From the NCBI GenBank assembly GCA_947500415.1, contig CANMRT010000001.1:1-64000 (forward strand): a DNA stretch of 64,000 nt, in the 5' to 3' direction. Positions 17,528 through 25,319 of this stretch are shown one piece after another. How positions within the stretch are numbered: the first letter of the stretch is position 1; each line of letters opens with the position of its first letter. The notes under the pieces are model-generated. The model had not been told where the DNA came from, did not search any database, and worked only from the letters and a program-made list of their open reading frames with translations. Source of the stretch: an uncultured Roseicyclus sp. (lineage in GTDB: Bacteria; Pseudomonadota; Alphaproteobacteria; Rhodobacterales; Rhodobacteraceae). Both the position numbers and the translations under genes were made by a program.

Positions 17528-18163
17528 TCAAGGCCGTGGCGTTGGTGGTTTTCCGGTGACGGATTCAACAAGTGCCGCGACGGCGCGCGACAGGCGCCCT
17601 TCGGTCCAGCCACGGAGATAATAGTAACCCGCTGTTGCCCCGATCGCCGCCCCGATCGCGTCCACGATCAGGTCACTCATCGTATCGACCAATCCCGATT
17701 TCTGCATGTTCAGGCCGAACAATTGGTCCATGGCAAATTCAAACACCTCCCAAAGTGCCCCGATGGCCATGGCGAACGTGAACGCGAAAAGGGCACCGAG
17801 GCCGGGGGCCAGCGCCAGTTTGTCGCCGCGCACAAGCACGACGACCAGGACGGTGCCAACCATACCGAAGCCAACGGCTGATCCAGAATGCGCGGCGATA
17901 TCCCACCACGAGAGCCGTTCGTAAAAATCGAACGCCTCACCCAGAAAGACCGTGGCCGTTATGAAGATGGTTACGGCGGCAATAAAGCCTGCGGGCAAAC
18001 GCACGCCTGTCCACCTGCTGCTGACGATCGGGATCAACGTGAGCGTGATTGTAATCAGGGCGATAAAAACAAGGCTCCACTGGCCTTCGAGCACACCCCA
18101 AAGGGCGACCAAGAGCAAAAGGCTCCAGACTGCATAGGTAACGGGATGCTGACGTTCGATCAT
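17528..18163 (-). CDS. DUF2238 (YjdF-like) inner-membrane protein
   Basis: A 211-residue protein with about six transmembrane segments. Polar-in-membrane motifs EAFDFYERLSWWDIAAHSGS (near residue 75) and GALWEVFEFAMDQLFG with DTMSDLIVDAIGA resemble the DUF2238 family, where conserved His, Asp and Glu residues line the bilayer. Function is unknown in the family. It lies 48 bp upstream of arsH on the same strand and is divergent from the THUMP methyltransferase gene. Confidence 0.82.
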   Translation of the reverse strand: MIERQHPVTYAVWSLLLLVALWGVLEGQWSLVFIALITITLTLIPIVSSRWTGVRLPAGFIAAVTIFITATVFLGEAFDFYERLSWWDIAAHSGSAVGFGMVGTVLVVVLVRGDKLALAPGLGALFAFTFAMAIGALWEVFEFAMDQLFGLNMQKSGLVDTMSDLIVDAIGAAIGATAGYYYLRGWTEGRLSRAVAALVESVTGKPPTPRP

Positions 18164-18281
18164 GGTTCCTCAGCGCGGATTGAGGCCGTTTTCCAGAGGG
18201 TGCGCAACCAAACGCCCCTTGCCAAGCCCCGTGTCACAGCGTTCTTGGAGGGGATTGGGCAAGAGGCATGCGGATATCACT

Positions 18282-19385
18282 ATGAGCGGAGTTTTTTTGG
18301 TCGCGGTGCCCGGGTTGGAGGGCCCATTGGAGGACGAGGCGCGTGCGCTTGGGTTTGATGGCGTGCGGCGTGTGGCCGGTGGGGTTGAGGTCGCTGGGGG
18401 GCTGAGAGAGGCGGCGCGGGCAAATGTTGGGCTGCGCTGCGCGGTGCGCGTGTTGCTTCGGGTGGCAGAGTTCCGGGCGATGCATTTGGCACAGCTGGAT
18501 AAACGCTCGAAGAAGGTGCCGTGGGCCACATGGCTGCGCGAGGACGTAGCGGTGCGGGTGGAGGCCACGTGCCGGAGGTCGAAGATCTACGTCAACAAGG
18601 CCGCGGTTCAGCGTGTTGAGGGCGGATTGAAGGCGGCGGGCATTGCGGTGTCCAAGGAGGCGGAGATCGTTGTGAAGGTGCGCATCGACGATGACCTTTG
18701 CACAATCTCGGTGGACACAACGGGAGAGGCGCTGCACCGGCGCGGGCATAAGGAATTTGTTGGCAAGGCCCCCCTGCGCGAGACGATGGCGGCGGGATTC
18801 CTGCGGGTCATGGGATTTGACGGGACGCAGGCGGTTGTGGACCCGATGTGCGGATCCGGGACGTTTGTGTTGGAGGCCGCCGAAATTGCCGCTGGGCTGG
18901 TGCCCGGGCGCTCGCGCAGATTTGCGTTTGAGCGAATGGTTGATGGTGGGACCCTCCGGGGGGCGTTTTTCGGCCAGGATGAAAGCAGGGGCGAGATCGC
19001 TGGGCCGAGGTTCTTCGGGTTCGACCGCAATGATGGCGCGATCCGAGGCGCGCGCGGGAATGCGGAGCGGTCTGGGGTTTCGGATGCGGTGGTGTTTGAG
19101 CGGGCGGCGGTGAGTGATCTGTCCCCACCAGAGGGGGTGGCGCCGGGTCTTGTGATGGTGAACCCGCCTTATGGGGGGCGGATCGGGGACCGGAAGTTGT
19201 TGTTTGGTTTGTACGGCGCGCTGGGCGCGGTTTTGGCCGAGCGATTTGGCGGCTGGTCCGTGGGGATCGTGACGAGCGACGGTGGGCTGGCGAAGGCGAC
19301 GGGGCTGAAGCTGGAGGCCTTCGGGCCGGTGGATCACTCCGGGACGAAAGTGAATTTGTGGCGCAGCCCGGTCGGGATCAGCTAA
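18282..19385 (+). CDS. THUMP-domain class I RNA methyltransferase (RlmL N-domain type)
   Basis: A 367-residue SAM-dependent methyltransferase. An N-terminal ferredoxin-like/THUMP region (to about residue 150) is followed by TTGEALHRRGHKEFVGKAPL, the SAM motif DPMCGSGTFVLEAAEIA and the catalytic NPPYGGRIGD. This is the architecture of the N-terminal half of RlmL, which makes m2G2445 in 23S rRNA; the C-terminal RlmK part is absent, as is common outside gammaproteobacteria. ATG 18282 (MSGVFLVAVPGLE) is the family-like start, and a longer frame from 18162 is rejected. Its 3' end overlaps the convergent gene by 8 bp. Confidence 0.9.
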   Translation: MSGVFLVAVPGLEGPLEDEARALGFDGVRRVAGGVEVAGGLREAARANVGLRCAVRVLLRVAEFRAMHLAQLDKRSKKVPWATWLREDVAVRVEATCRRSKIYVNKAAVQRVEGGLKAAGIAVSKEAEIVVKVRIDDDLCTISVDTTGEALHRRGHKEFVGKAPLRETMAAGFLRVMGFDGTQAVVDPMCGSGTFVLEAAEIAAGLVPGRSRRFAFERMVDGGTLRGAFFGQDESRGEIAGPRFFGFDRNDGAIRGARGNAERSGVSDAVVFERAAVSDLSPPEGVAPGLVMVNPPYGGRIGDRKLLFGLYGALGAVLAERFGGWSVGIVTSDGGLAKATGLKLEAFGPVDHSGTKVNLWRSPVGIS

Positions 19386-19845
19386 CTGGCATGACCAGAA
19401 GGATGGTGCCGTATTGCTGGAAATTGAAGCCAGGAAGCGGACCGATGTGATAGACACCGGTGCCGGTTTGCGTCGTGCTGTCGAGATCGAGATGCATGGC
19501 AAACACGGTCTCGGTTCCCGGGTCGAACCCGCCGCGCTCGTCTAGGGTGATCGTGCCGCCGAAGAGAATGCATTCGTGCCCCTCCGCGCAGGCGCTGTAG
19601 CCGTCATCGAACGTGGGCGGATAGCCGGTCGCCGTGACGTCGCCCACGAGATTGACCATCCCGAAGCCAGCGGTGAGCCCATAGCTGCCGTCAGCGTTGC
19701 GTGTGATCTGGAGGGTCACGCTGTCGCGCAGGCCGACCGATACATTGTGTGCGGTTCCGGCGAGCGTTTCGACCTGTTGCGCGGGCGACGCGGCGGGCCA
19801 GAGCAGGATCAGCAAAGGGAGAAGGGAAGGCAAGATGGCGCGCAT
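19378..19845 (-). CDS. Hypothetical secreted beta-rich protein
   Basis: A 155-residue protein with signal peptide MRAILPSLLPLLILLWPAA and SPAQQ cleavage region, which sets the start at 19845. The mature domain alternates polar and hydrophobic residues as in a beta-sandwich and has one possible disulfide (CAEGHEC). It ends with a hydrophobic strand, YGTILLVMPVS. No family recognised. The last 8 bp overlap the convergent methyltransferase gene. Confidence 0.72.
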   Translation of the reverse strand: MRAILPSLLPLLILLWPAASPAQQVETLAGTAHNVSVGLRDSVTLQITRNADGSYGLTAGFGMVNLVGDVTATGYPPTFDDGYSACAEGHECILFGGTITLDERGGFDPGTETVFAMHLDLDSTTQTGTGVYHIGPLPGFNFQQYGTILLVMPVS

Positions 19846-19917
19846 TGGATATTCCGGTCCTTGGTGTGACATCGCACGGTAACACCACAGCGTTCCGATG
19901 CGAAGGGAGGCAGTGGC

Positions 19918-20391
19918 CTAGGCCGACGTGCCCCAGGACAAGCGCCACCACGTCGTATCGTCGGAAAAGACGATGTCGAAGGAATTCCAGTCGTCCTCGA
20001 CGATAAACGCGTGGCTGGGGGTGGCAAAGGTCAGCTCGAGCGCGGTTTTGAGCTGTGGCAGGTAGTCCTTGGCCATGGCATTGGGCGCCAGCGGACGCAC
20101 GGGGCCCTCAGGAAAGAGCATGGCGCCGCTGACAAGGTCGTCTACCGCGCGCGATTTGTCGAAGAAGGCTGCGGCATCTCTGGCGTCGTGCAGCGGTATC
20201 CACGCGGCGACATAGCTCGCCTCCCATCCCGGGCGGTAGCGAAAGGCCCAGTTAACGCCTTCTGTCACGCCGGTTTCCAATGGGTCACATTCCCTTAGCC
20301 AGTTCAGCGCTGGTCCGTGATGAGCATCGGAGTTTTGTTCGAACGTTCTGCCCAAACCGAATCTGGGCTGGCGTGGGTTAGGTGCAGACAT
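19918..20391 (-). CDS. Unknown protein downstream of the amidinotransferase
   Basis: A 157-residue soluble-looking protein starting MSAPNPRQPRFGLGRTF at 20391, 7 bp after the amidinotransferase stop codon, so probably in one operon with it. It is rich in Trp and aromatic residues (GVNWAFRYRPGWEASYVAAW, DDTTWWRLSWG). A longer in-frame version would overlap the amidinotransferase and has low-complexity Arg/Ser sequence, so it is rejected. I recognise no family. A role in handling the product of the amidinotransferase is only suggested by position. Confidence 0.7.
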   Translation of the reverse strand: MSAPNPRQPRFGLGRTFEQNSDAHHGPALNWLRECDPLETGVTEGVNWAFRYRPGWEASYVAAWIPLHDARDAAAFFDKSRAVDDLVSGAMLFPEGPVRPLAPNAMAKDYLPQLKTALELTFATPSHAFIVEDDWNSFDIVFSDDTTWWRLSWGTSA

Positions 20392-20398
20392 GCTTTTC

Positions 20399-21511
20399 TT
20401 ATTGCACTGGGAAGTAATCCTCGCAGGTGCCCTCGCGGTAGACGTCCGCCGTGCAGCAGTGCAGGCCGCCGCCGAAGGCGTAGGCGTCGCGGAGCTCGAC
20501 CGGGACGACCTCCATGCCGAGCTTGTCCATCTGTTCCATCTGGTAGACCTCTGACGCCTCAACGCAGACCGTTTTGGGGTCGAGGACGAGGACGTTCATG
20601 GAAAGCCAGGTGGAGGAATAGCAGAGCGGCGGGGGCGCGTTATGGGCTGGTTGCGCGGCGTCCACGATCTCCCAGTCGTTCTTCTCAAACAGCGCGCGCT
20701 GATCGTCGGGGAGGCGACGCTGCGGGTTGTTGAGGATCAGGCCGGGGCGGAGCGGTGTGAAGGTGGCGTCGATGTGGATCGGATAGGGGTCGCCGGGGAA
20801 GTTCACGGTGTGCACGCGGTGATCGGGGAAGTGGCGCGCGAGCCATTCGATGCCCTTGAGATTGGTGGTGAAGCCGTGCTGCACGACGAGGTCTTTGCCA
20901 AAGCGCAGGACGTCGGCGGCGTCGAACAGAGGCTCTTCCTCAGTGGTGACGAAGAACTTCTCAACCGCCCATTGCAGGCGCTTTTCCACACCGATTTTGT
21001 CGGAGAGGTAATCCGGGTGGTAGTCGGCGTCAGTTAAGCGTGGCTTGGGCGCTGCTTCATGCCGGAAGTTGGGGTCTTCGTTCCAGTATTGCTGTAAAAG
21101 AGGCCGGTAGTTGAGGTATTCGAACCAGCGGCAGCGGTAGGACATCGTTGCCTCAAGAATTTCTGAACCGACGGTCAGGAGCACGTCGCGCGGCGGCATG
21201 CAGCCGAACTGACTGTCGGTGTGAAAATCGGGCGTTGTGACGGGCTTGGAATGGTCGATGCTGTCGGGGCGGTCCACGCGGATGCCACGGTCGGTGAGCT
21301 GCTTGGCGAAATTGTCCAACAGCTCATTCGCGCGGTCGATGGTTTCCTGCGGACGACGGCCCCATTGGCCGCGCATGTCGCTGTCTTCCGGCACCTTGGC
21401 GTCGAGCGCAGGTTCCTCGGGCGGGATATGGCAATCATCGGCGCGGCCCACGATGACGTGGTACAGCGGGTCCCATTCGTTCCAGCTGTTGACGATTGTT
21501 TTTGCGGTCAT
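20399..21511 (-). CDS. Glycine amidinotransferase-type enzyme
   Basis: A 370-residue amidinotransferase of the GATM/StrB family, which transfers the amidino group of arginine to an amine such as glycine or inosamine phosphate. Seen are the start VNSWNEWDPLYHVIVGR, the FHTDSQFGCMPPRD stretch, HIDATFTPLRPGLIL with the catalytic Asp and His region, and the nucleophile Cys near the C terminus in GGGLHCCTADVYREG. Length matches the bacterial members. The acceptor cannot be deduced. The downstream unknown gene is probably in the same operon. A 93-bp gap separates it from the nucleotidyltransferase gene. Confidence 0.9.
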   Translation of the reverse strand: MTAKTIVNSWNEWDPLYHVIVGRADDCHIPPEEPALDAKVPEDSDMRGQWGRRPQETIDRANELLDNFAKQLTDRGIRVDRPDSIDHSKPVTTPDFHTDSQFGCMPPRDVLLTVGSEILEATMSYRCRWFEYLNYRPLLQQYWNEDPNFRHEAAPKPRLTDADYHPDYLSDKIGVEKRLQWAVEKFFVTTEEEPLFDAADVLRFGKDLVVQHGFTTNLKGIEWLARHFPDHRVHTVNFPGDPYPIHIDATFTPLRPGLILNNPQRRLPDDQRALFEKNDWEIVDAAQPAHNAPPPLCYSSTWLSMNVLVLDPKTVCVEASEVYQMEQMDKLGMEVVPVELRDAYAFGGGLHCCTADVYREGTCEDYFPVQ

Positions 21512-21604
21512 GGTCCCCTCCCACTTGTATACAGCCGTGACGGTTTAGGGGGGACTGAGGCCTTCGGCAATGGAGATTGCGACACTTCGAAGTATGTGCG
21601 CGGC

Positions 21605-22396
21605 CTAGTAGATTTTCAGCCCCAGTGTCTGGCCGATATGGGTGAGAGTTACATCCTCGAACCGAGCGGGCCAGGGGATATCATTGGCGTGCGCGAAATC
21701 CCGCGCCCGGTGCAGATAGGCGGCCGCGTAGGCTTTGTGGGCTTCGATCACTCCATCGCGGGTTGGGATCAGCGGGGGAAGTGAGGTGAGCAGGTCGCGT
21801 TGTTCATCGGAAAGGAGGCGGTTGAGTTGGAGCGCGCCGCCGCGAAACGGAGCGTTGGTTTCCGCGATCAGAAGCTCGATCAGCAGATTGCGGAGATGGC
21901 CGACGCCCGCGATGCCGTTGATGTATTCCGCGCGCCCGATGGCGAGGGGCAGAAGGCCGAGGATGCGGATGAATTCCTCAAATTGCCAGGCCAAAACGCG
22001 GGGGTTTGGGGCCGTGTGAGTCGTCGTTTCCGGTAGGGTGTTGCTGAGCCCGTCGTGATCGAAAAGCACCGCGATAGTGTCTTGTGCGTAGCGGGACAAT
22101 TGATCGGGTTTCAGCATCAGAAGGTCGATGCGGAGATCGGGAGCGATGATGGCGTTGATCAGCGTTGGCGCAACTTTGCGGTCACGCCAGAGGATGAGTT
22201 CGCCAAGCTCGGCCAGTGTGCCTTTCCAGAGGGCGGAGAGGGTATCCGTCGCGCCATCGGCGGTCACCACAACGAAATCGAGGTCGCTGTAGACATCGGC
22301 ATGGCCAGTCGCATGGCTGCCTGTCAGGTAAAATGCGCGGATCGACCCATTCTGCATGAGGCCGGTTGCGAGATCAGATGCGACCGGTGGGATCAT
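21605..22396 (-). CDS. Nucleotidyltransferase-domain protein coupled to pncA
   Basis: A 263-residue protein with the nucleotidyltransferase-fold motif GSHATGHADVYSDLDFVVV (GS-x-DxD, near residues 26-44) and a likely third carboxylate in RIDLLML (near residue 95). A helical C-terminal domain follows, as in aminoglycoside adenylyltransferase-like enzymes. ATG 22396 overlaps the pncA stop (ATGA), which fixes the start and implies translational coupling. Substrate unknown; antibiotic modification is possible but not supported by context. Confidence 0.82.
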   Translation of the reverse strand: MIPPVASDLATGLMQNGSIRAFYLTGSHATGHADVYSDLDFVVVTADGATDTLSALWKGTLAELGELILWRDRKVAPTLINAIIAPDLRIDLLMLKPDQLSRYAQDTIAVLFDHDGLSNTLPETTTHTAPNPRVLAWQFEEFIRILGLLPLAIGRAEYINGIAGVGHLRNLLIELLIAETNAPFRGGALQLNRLLSDEQRDLLTSLPPLIPTRDGVIEAHKAYAAAYLHRARDFAHANDIPWPARFEDVTLTHIGQTLGLKIY

Positions 22397-22986
22397 GCGA
22401 GCATGACCCCGGCCCCTTCCATGCCTGTGCGCGCCGCATCGAGTGAACCGTCGAAGTCGATGGCGCGGCAGAGGTCGGTGCGGACGGTGACGGTGAACCC
22501 CAGTTTGGCGGCGTCCACTGCGGAGAAGTTCACGCAAAAATCCGTGGCGAGGCCAACCATGGTGAGGTCGGTGATGCCGCGCGTGCGGAGGTAACCTTCA
22601 AGGCCGGTGGGCGTGGTGTGGTCGTTTTCGAAGAACGCGGAATAGCTATCGATGGCGGGGTTGTAGCCCTTGCGGATGATGAGGTCGGCGCGGTCGACGG
22701 TGAGGTCGGGGTGAAACTGCGCGCCGATGGACCCTTGGATGCAGTGATCGGGCCAGAGGACCTGGGCGCCGTAGGGCATTTCGGTCATGCTCATCGGCTC
22801 TGCGTCGTGGCTGGACGCGAAGGAGGAATGGCCCGCCGGGTGCCAATCCTGCGTGAGGATGACAGCGGAGAAGTCGGCCATCAGGGCGTTGATGCCGGGG
22901 ACAATCTCGTCTCCGCCGGGCACGGCCAGCGCGCCACCGGGACAGAAGTCATTTTGTACGTCGATGACGAGGAGGGCTTGGGTCAT
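22393..22986 (-). CDS. pncA: Nicotinamidase
   Basis: A 197-residue cysteine hydrolase converting nicotinamide to nicotinate for NAD salvage. Catalytic Asp in LLVIDVQNDFCPGG, metal-binding QDWHPAGHSSF, catalytic Lys in IIRKGYNPAIDSYS and nucleophile Cys in GLATDFCVNFSA are all present in the PncA order. ATG 22986 follows AGGAAAGGACG, a good ribosome binding site; longer in-frame starts are rejected. Its stop overlaps the nucleotidyltransferase start. Its product feeds PncB, encoded at 11.2-12.5 kb. Confidence 0.96.
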   Translation of the reverse strand: MTQALLVIDVQNDFCPGGALAVPGGDEIVPGINALMADFSAVILTQDWHPAGHSSFASSHDAEPMSMTEMPYGAQVLWPDHCIQGSIGAQFHPDLTVDRADLIIRKGYNPAIDSYSAFFENDHTTPTGLEGYLRTRGITDLTMVGLATDFCVNFSAVDAAKLGFTVTVRTDLCRAIDFDGSLDAARTGMEGAGVMLA

Positions 22987-23146
22987 GGGGCGTCCTTTCC
23001 TGCACAGCCCAAGGTAAGACGGGACGGACCATTTGGAAACCGGAAGTGCGCGGATATTGACCCGTATCAACGCGCGGGTGGCCCGGGTGCGGTATCGTTG
23101 TTCGTTGGCAATCCCATACCGGGAATGCGGTCTAGGAGGACGATTC

Positions 23147-23674
23147 ATGAAGGTGTTTGTTGGGTACGCGACGACGGAAGGCCAATCGCGGAAGGTTGCA
23201 CGCTGGGCGAGCGACCGCTTGGTGGATAGTGGACATTCGGTGGAGCTGTTGGTGCTGGAGGACGGAGATGATCTGGACCTGAGCCGATTTGATCGCGCCA
23301 TCCTGATCGCGTCCATCCATGCGAGCCACTACCAATCATCGCTGGCCGAATTCGTGACACGCCATGACGCGTGGCTGGAGCAGCACCCGGCGCTGTTTCT
23401 GTCCCTGTCGCTGGCCGCGGCGGGCCATGACGCGGAAGATTGGCGGACATTGGACAAGATCGCCGCGGATTTCAGCGCCGCAACGGGGTGGACCCCGGGT
23501 GTGATTGAGCATGTCGCGGGCGCCTACAAACCCAGCCAATACGACATACTGAGACGGTTCATCATGCGGCGCATCATTGCTGCGAAAGATCCGGAGACCG
23601 ACCCGAACCTGGATCATGAATATACCGATTGGGACGGGCTGGCGGACCGGTTGGATCAGTGGATGGTCTCGTGA
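23147..23674 (+). CDS. hemG: Flavodoxin-type protoporphyrinogen oxidase (HemG-like)
   Basis: A 175-residue flavodoxin-domain protein beginning MKVFVGYATTEGQSRKVARW, whose TTEGQSRK loop is the FMN phosphate-binding site. ASIHASHYQSSLAEFV and the HemG-specific C-terminal region KPSQYDILRRFIMRRI (membrane-associated helix) support HemG rather than a plain flavodoxin. HemG oxidises protoporphyrinogen IX in haem synthesis. TAGGAGGA at 23133-23140 is a good ribosome binding site for ATG 23147. Many alphaproteobacteria use HemJ instead, so this could be a second, oxygen-independent route. Confidence 0.87.
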   Translation: MKVFVGYATTEGQSRKVARWASDRLVDSGHSVELLVLEDGDDLDLSRFDRAILIASIHASHYQSSLAEFVTRHDAWLEQHPALFLSLSLAAAGHDAEDWRTLDKIAADFSAATGWTPGVIEHVAGAYKPSQYDILRRFIMRRIIAAKDPETDPNLDHEYTDWDGLADRLDQWMVS

Positions 23675-23724
23675 TGAGAACTGTTGTCTTGTTGTCGTGA
23701 CACGAATCAGGTTAGCATGACCTC

Positions 23725-23973
23725 ATGAAAAAGGTTGAGAGAATGCAGACGGGCCTGCGGTTGGAAAAGCGCATGGTGAAGGTGCTGAAGGGCACGGCGG
23801 AATATCTTGATATTTCCATGAGCGAGTTGGTGGAGTGCATGGCGCTGCACGCTTTCGACGGGAAGCTGGTGTTCGGCGAGGAGACGCGCGGGAAGATTTT
23901 GGCGCTGCGGGAAGTCTATGGGCTGGAGCTAACCTCGGCCGACGCCCATGGGCTGGAGGAGGAGTTTCAGTGA
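23725..23973 (+). CDS. Small ribbon-helix-helix-like protein
   Basis: An 82-residue protein whose middle (RLEKRMVKVLKGTAEYLDIS followed by MSELVECMAL) resembles a ribbon-helix-helix DNA-binding fold: a short strand, a helix, a turn, and a second helix. The C-terminal tail is acidic (GLEEEFQ). ATG 23725 and ATG 23743 are both possible; neither has a strong ribosome binding site. Its stop overlaps the GTG start of the next gene, so the two make a pair. No named family was recognised. Confidence 0.68.
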   Translation: MKKVERMQTGLRLEKRMVKVLKGTAEYLDISMSELVECMALHAFDGKLVFGEETRGKILALREVYGLELTSADAHGLEEEFQ

Positions 23974-24341
23974 GTTACGACCATATGCTCGATACGATCC
24001 TGTCCGGGGAGATCCCGTGCACCGGGTTCAGCCATGCAGATCATCTGGGGACGGCCCACGCGGCGCTGCGGCGGTGGGAATTCTTTGAGGCGGCGCATCG
24101 GTTTGCGGATGGGATCAGGGCGTCGGCGACGGCGGCGGGCGCGCCGGAGAAGTTCAACGCGACATTGACGCTGGCGTTCCTGTCGCTGGTCGCCGAGCGG
24201 ATGGGCGACGAGGATAGTGAGACGTTTGTGGCCGAGAACGCGGATCTGACGATGGAGGCTGTGCGGCGCGCCGGGTATGGTGCGGACAGGTTGGCGCATC
24301 CCAAGGCGCGGGATGTGGGGTTGCTGCCTCAATCCGCCTGA
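23970..24341 (+). CDS. Conserved helical protein paired with the RHH-like gene
   Basis: A 123-residue protein starting at GTG 23970, overlapping the preceding stop (GTGA), with GGAGGAGGA at 23956-23964 as ribosome binding site. The motif FSHADHLGTAHAALRR and the later FNATLTLAFLSLVAERM resemble an uncharacterised helical family with conserved His and Asp in its first helix. The pair looks like a small regulator with a partner. Toxin-antitoxin behaviour is conceivable from size and overlap only. Function unknown. Confidence 0.7.
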   Translation: MSYDHMLDTILSGEIPCTGFSHADHLGTAHAALRRWEFFEAAHRFADGIRASATAAGAPEKFNATLTLAFLSLVAERMGDEDSETFVAENADLTMEAVRRAGYGADRLAHPKARDVGLLPQSA

Positions 24342-24377
24342 TTGAAGCCGCGCCCAACTGGGCGTATCTGACACCCC

Positions 24378-25277
24378 ATGCTCACCGTTGCCGCCCTTTA
24401 TCATTTCGCCAAAGTGCCGGACCCTGCCGCCGTGAAGGGGCCGTTGGCTGCTGTGGCATGTAGCGCAGGGGTGAAGGGCTCGCTTCTGATCGCGCCGGAG
24501 GGGATCAACGGGACGATTGCGGGGTCGCGCGAGGGCATCGATGAGGTGTTGGTGCATATTCGGGCGCTGCCCGGGTTTGCCGGCTTGGAGTGGAAGGAGA
24601 GCCATGCGGCGGAGGCTCCGTTCAATAAGCTGAAGGTGCGGTTGAAGAAAGAGATCGTGAGGATGGGCGCGCCGGGGTTGGATCCGGCCTCGGTCGGGAC
24701 GCATGTGGACCCGAGTGATTGGAACGCGTTGATCAGCGCGCCGGATGTGGCGGTGATTGATACGCGCAACGATTACGAGGTGGCGATTGGGACGTTTGAG
24801 GGGGCAGTGGACCCGGAGACGGCAAGCTTCCGGGAGTTTCCGAAATGGTGGGACGAGAACAAGGAGCGGTTCGGGAACAAGCGGATCGCGATGTTCTGCA
24901 CGGGCGGCATCCGGTGCGAGAAATCAACGGCGTTTCTGAAGGCGCAGGGGGTGGAGGATGTTTTCCACCTGAAGGGCGGTATCCTGAAGTATCTGGAAGA
25001 GGTGCCGGAGGAGGAGAGCCTGTGGCAGGGCGGATGCTTCGTGTTCGATGAGCGCGTGGCAGTGGGGCATGGTCTGGAAGAGACGGAGCACTTTCTGTGC
25101 CGGGCGTGTCGGCGGGCCTTGATGCCGGAGGACCGGGCACGGGACGGGTTCGAGGAAGGGGTTTCGTGCCATTTGTGCTTGGCCGAGCATTCCGAGGCGG
25201 ATCGGGCGCGATTCCGCGAACGGCAAAAGCAGATCGAATTGGCGAAGGCGCGGGGCGAGACGCATTTGGGCGGATGA
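24378..25277 (+). CDS. trhO: tRNA uridine-34 hydroxylase TrhO (rhodanese family)
   Basis: A 299-residue protein of the YceA/TrhO family, which uses O2 to make 5-hydroxyuridine at the tRNA wobble position. The N-terminal domain starts [13 protein letters not shown] and contains [17 protein letters not shown]. The rhodanese domain holds [15 protein letters not shown] and the catalytic loop [12 protein letters not shown]. The C-terminal region has a pair of CxxC motifs (CRACRRA, CHLCLAE), typical of longer TrhO forms and probably metal-binding. ATG 24378 fits the family start. Confidence 0.95.
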   Translation: MLTVAALYHFAKVPDPAAVKGPLAAVACSAGVKGSLLIAPEGINGTIAGSREGIDEVLVHIRALPGFAGLEWKESHAAEAPFNKLKVRLKKEIVRMGAPGLDPASVGTHVDPSDWNALISAPDVAVIDTRNDYEVAIGTFEGAVDPETASFREFPKWWDENKERFGNKRIAMFCTGGIRCEKSTAFLKAQGVEDVFHLKGGILKYLEEVPEEESLWQGGCFVFDERVAVGHGLEETEHFLCRACRRALMPEDRARDGFEEGVSCHLCLAEHSEADRARFRERQKQIELAKARGETHLGG

Positions 25278-25319
25278 CGGGAGACGCTCGCTTGAAGCGT
25301 CGCCCCTCCCACCATCCCG

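Noticed and set aside
18234-19502. A 422-codon open frame on the minus strand opposite the THUMP methyltransferase gene
   Set aside because: Composition is Arg/Pro/His-rich as expected of an antisense frame, and the sense frame has clear methyltransferase motifs.
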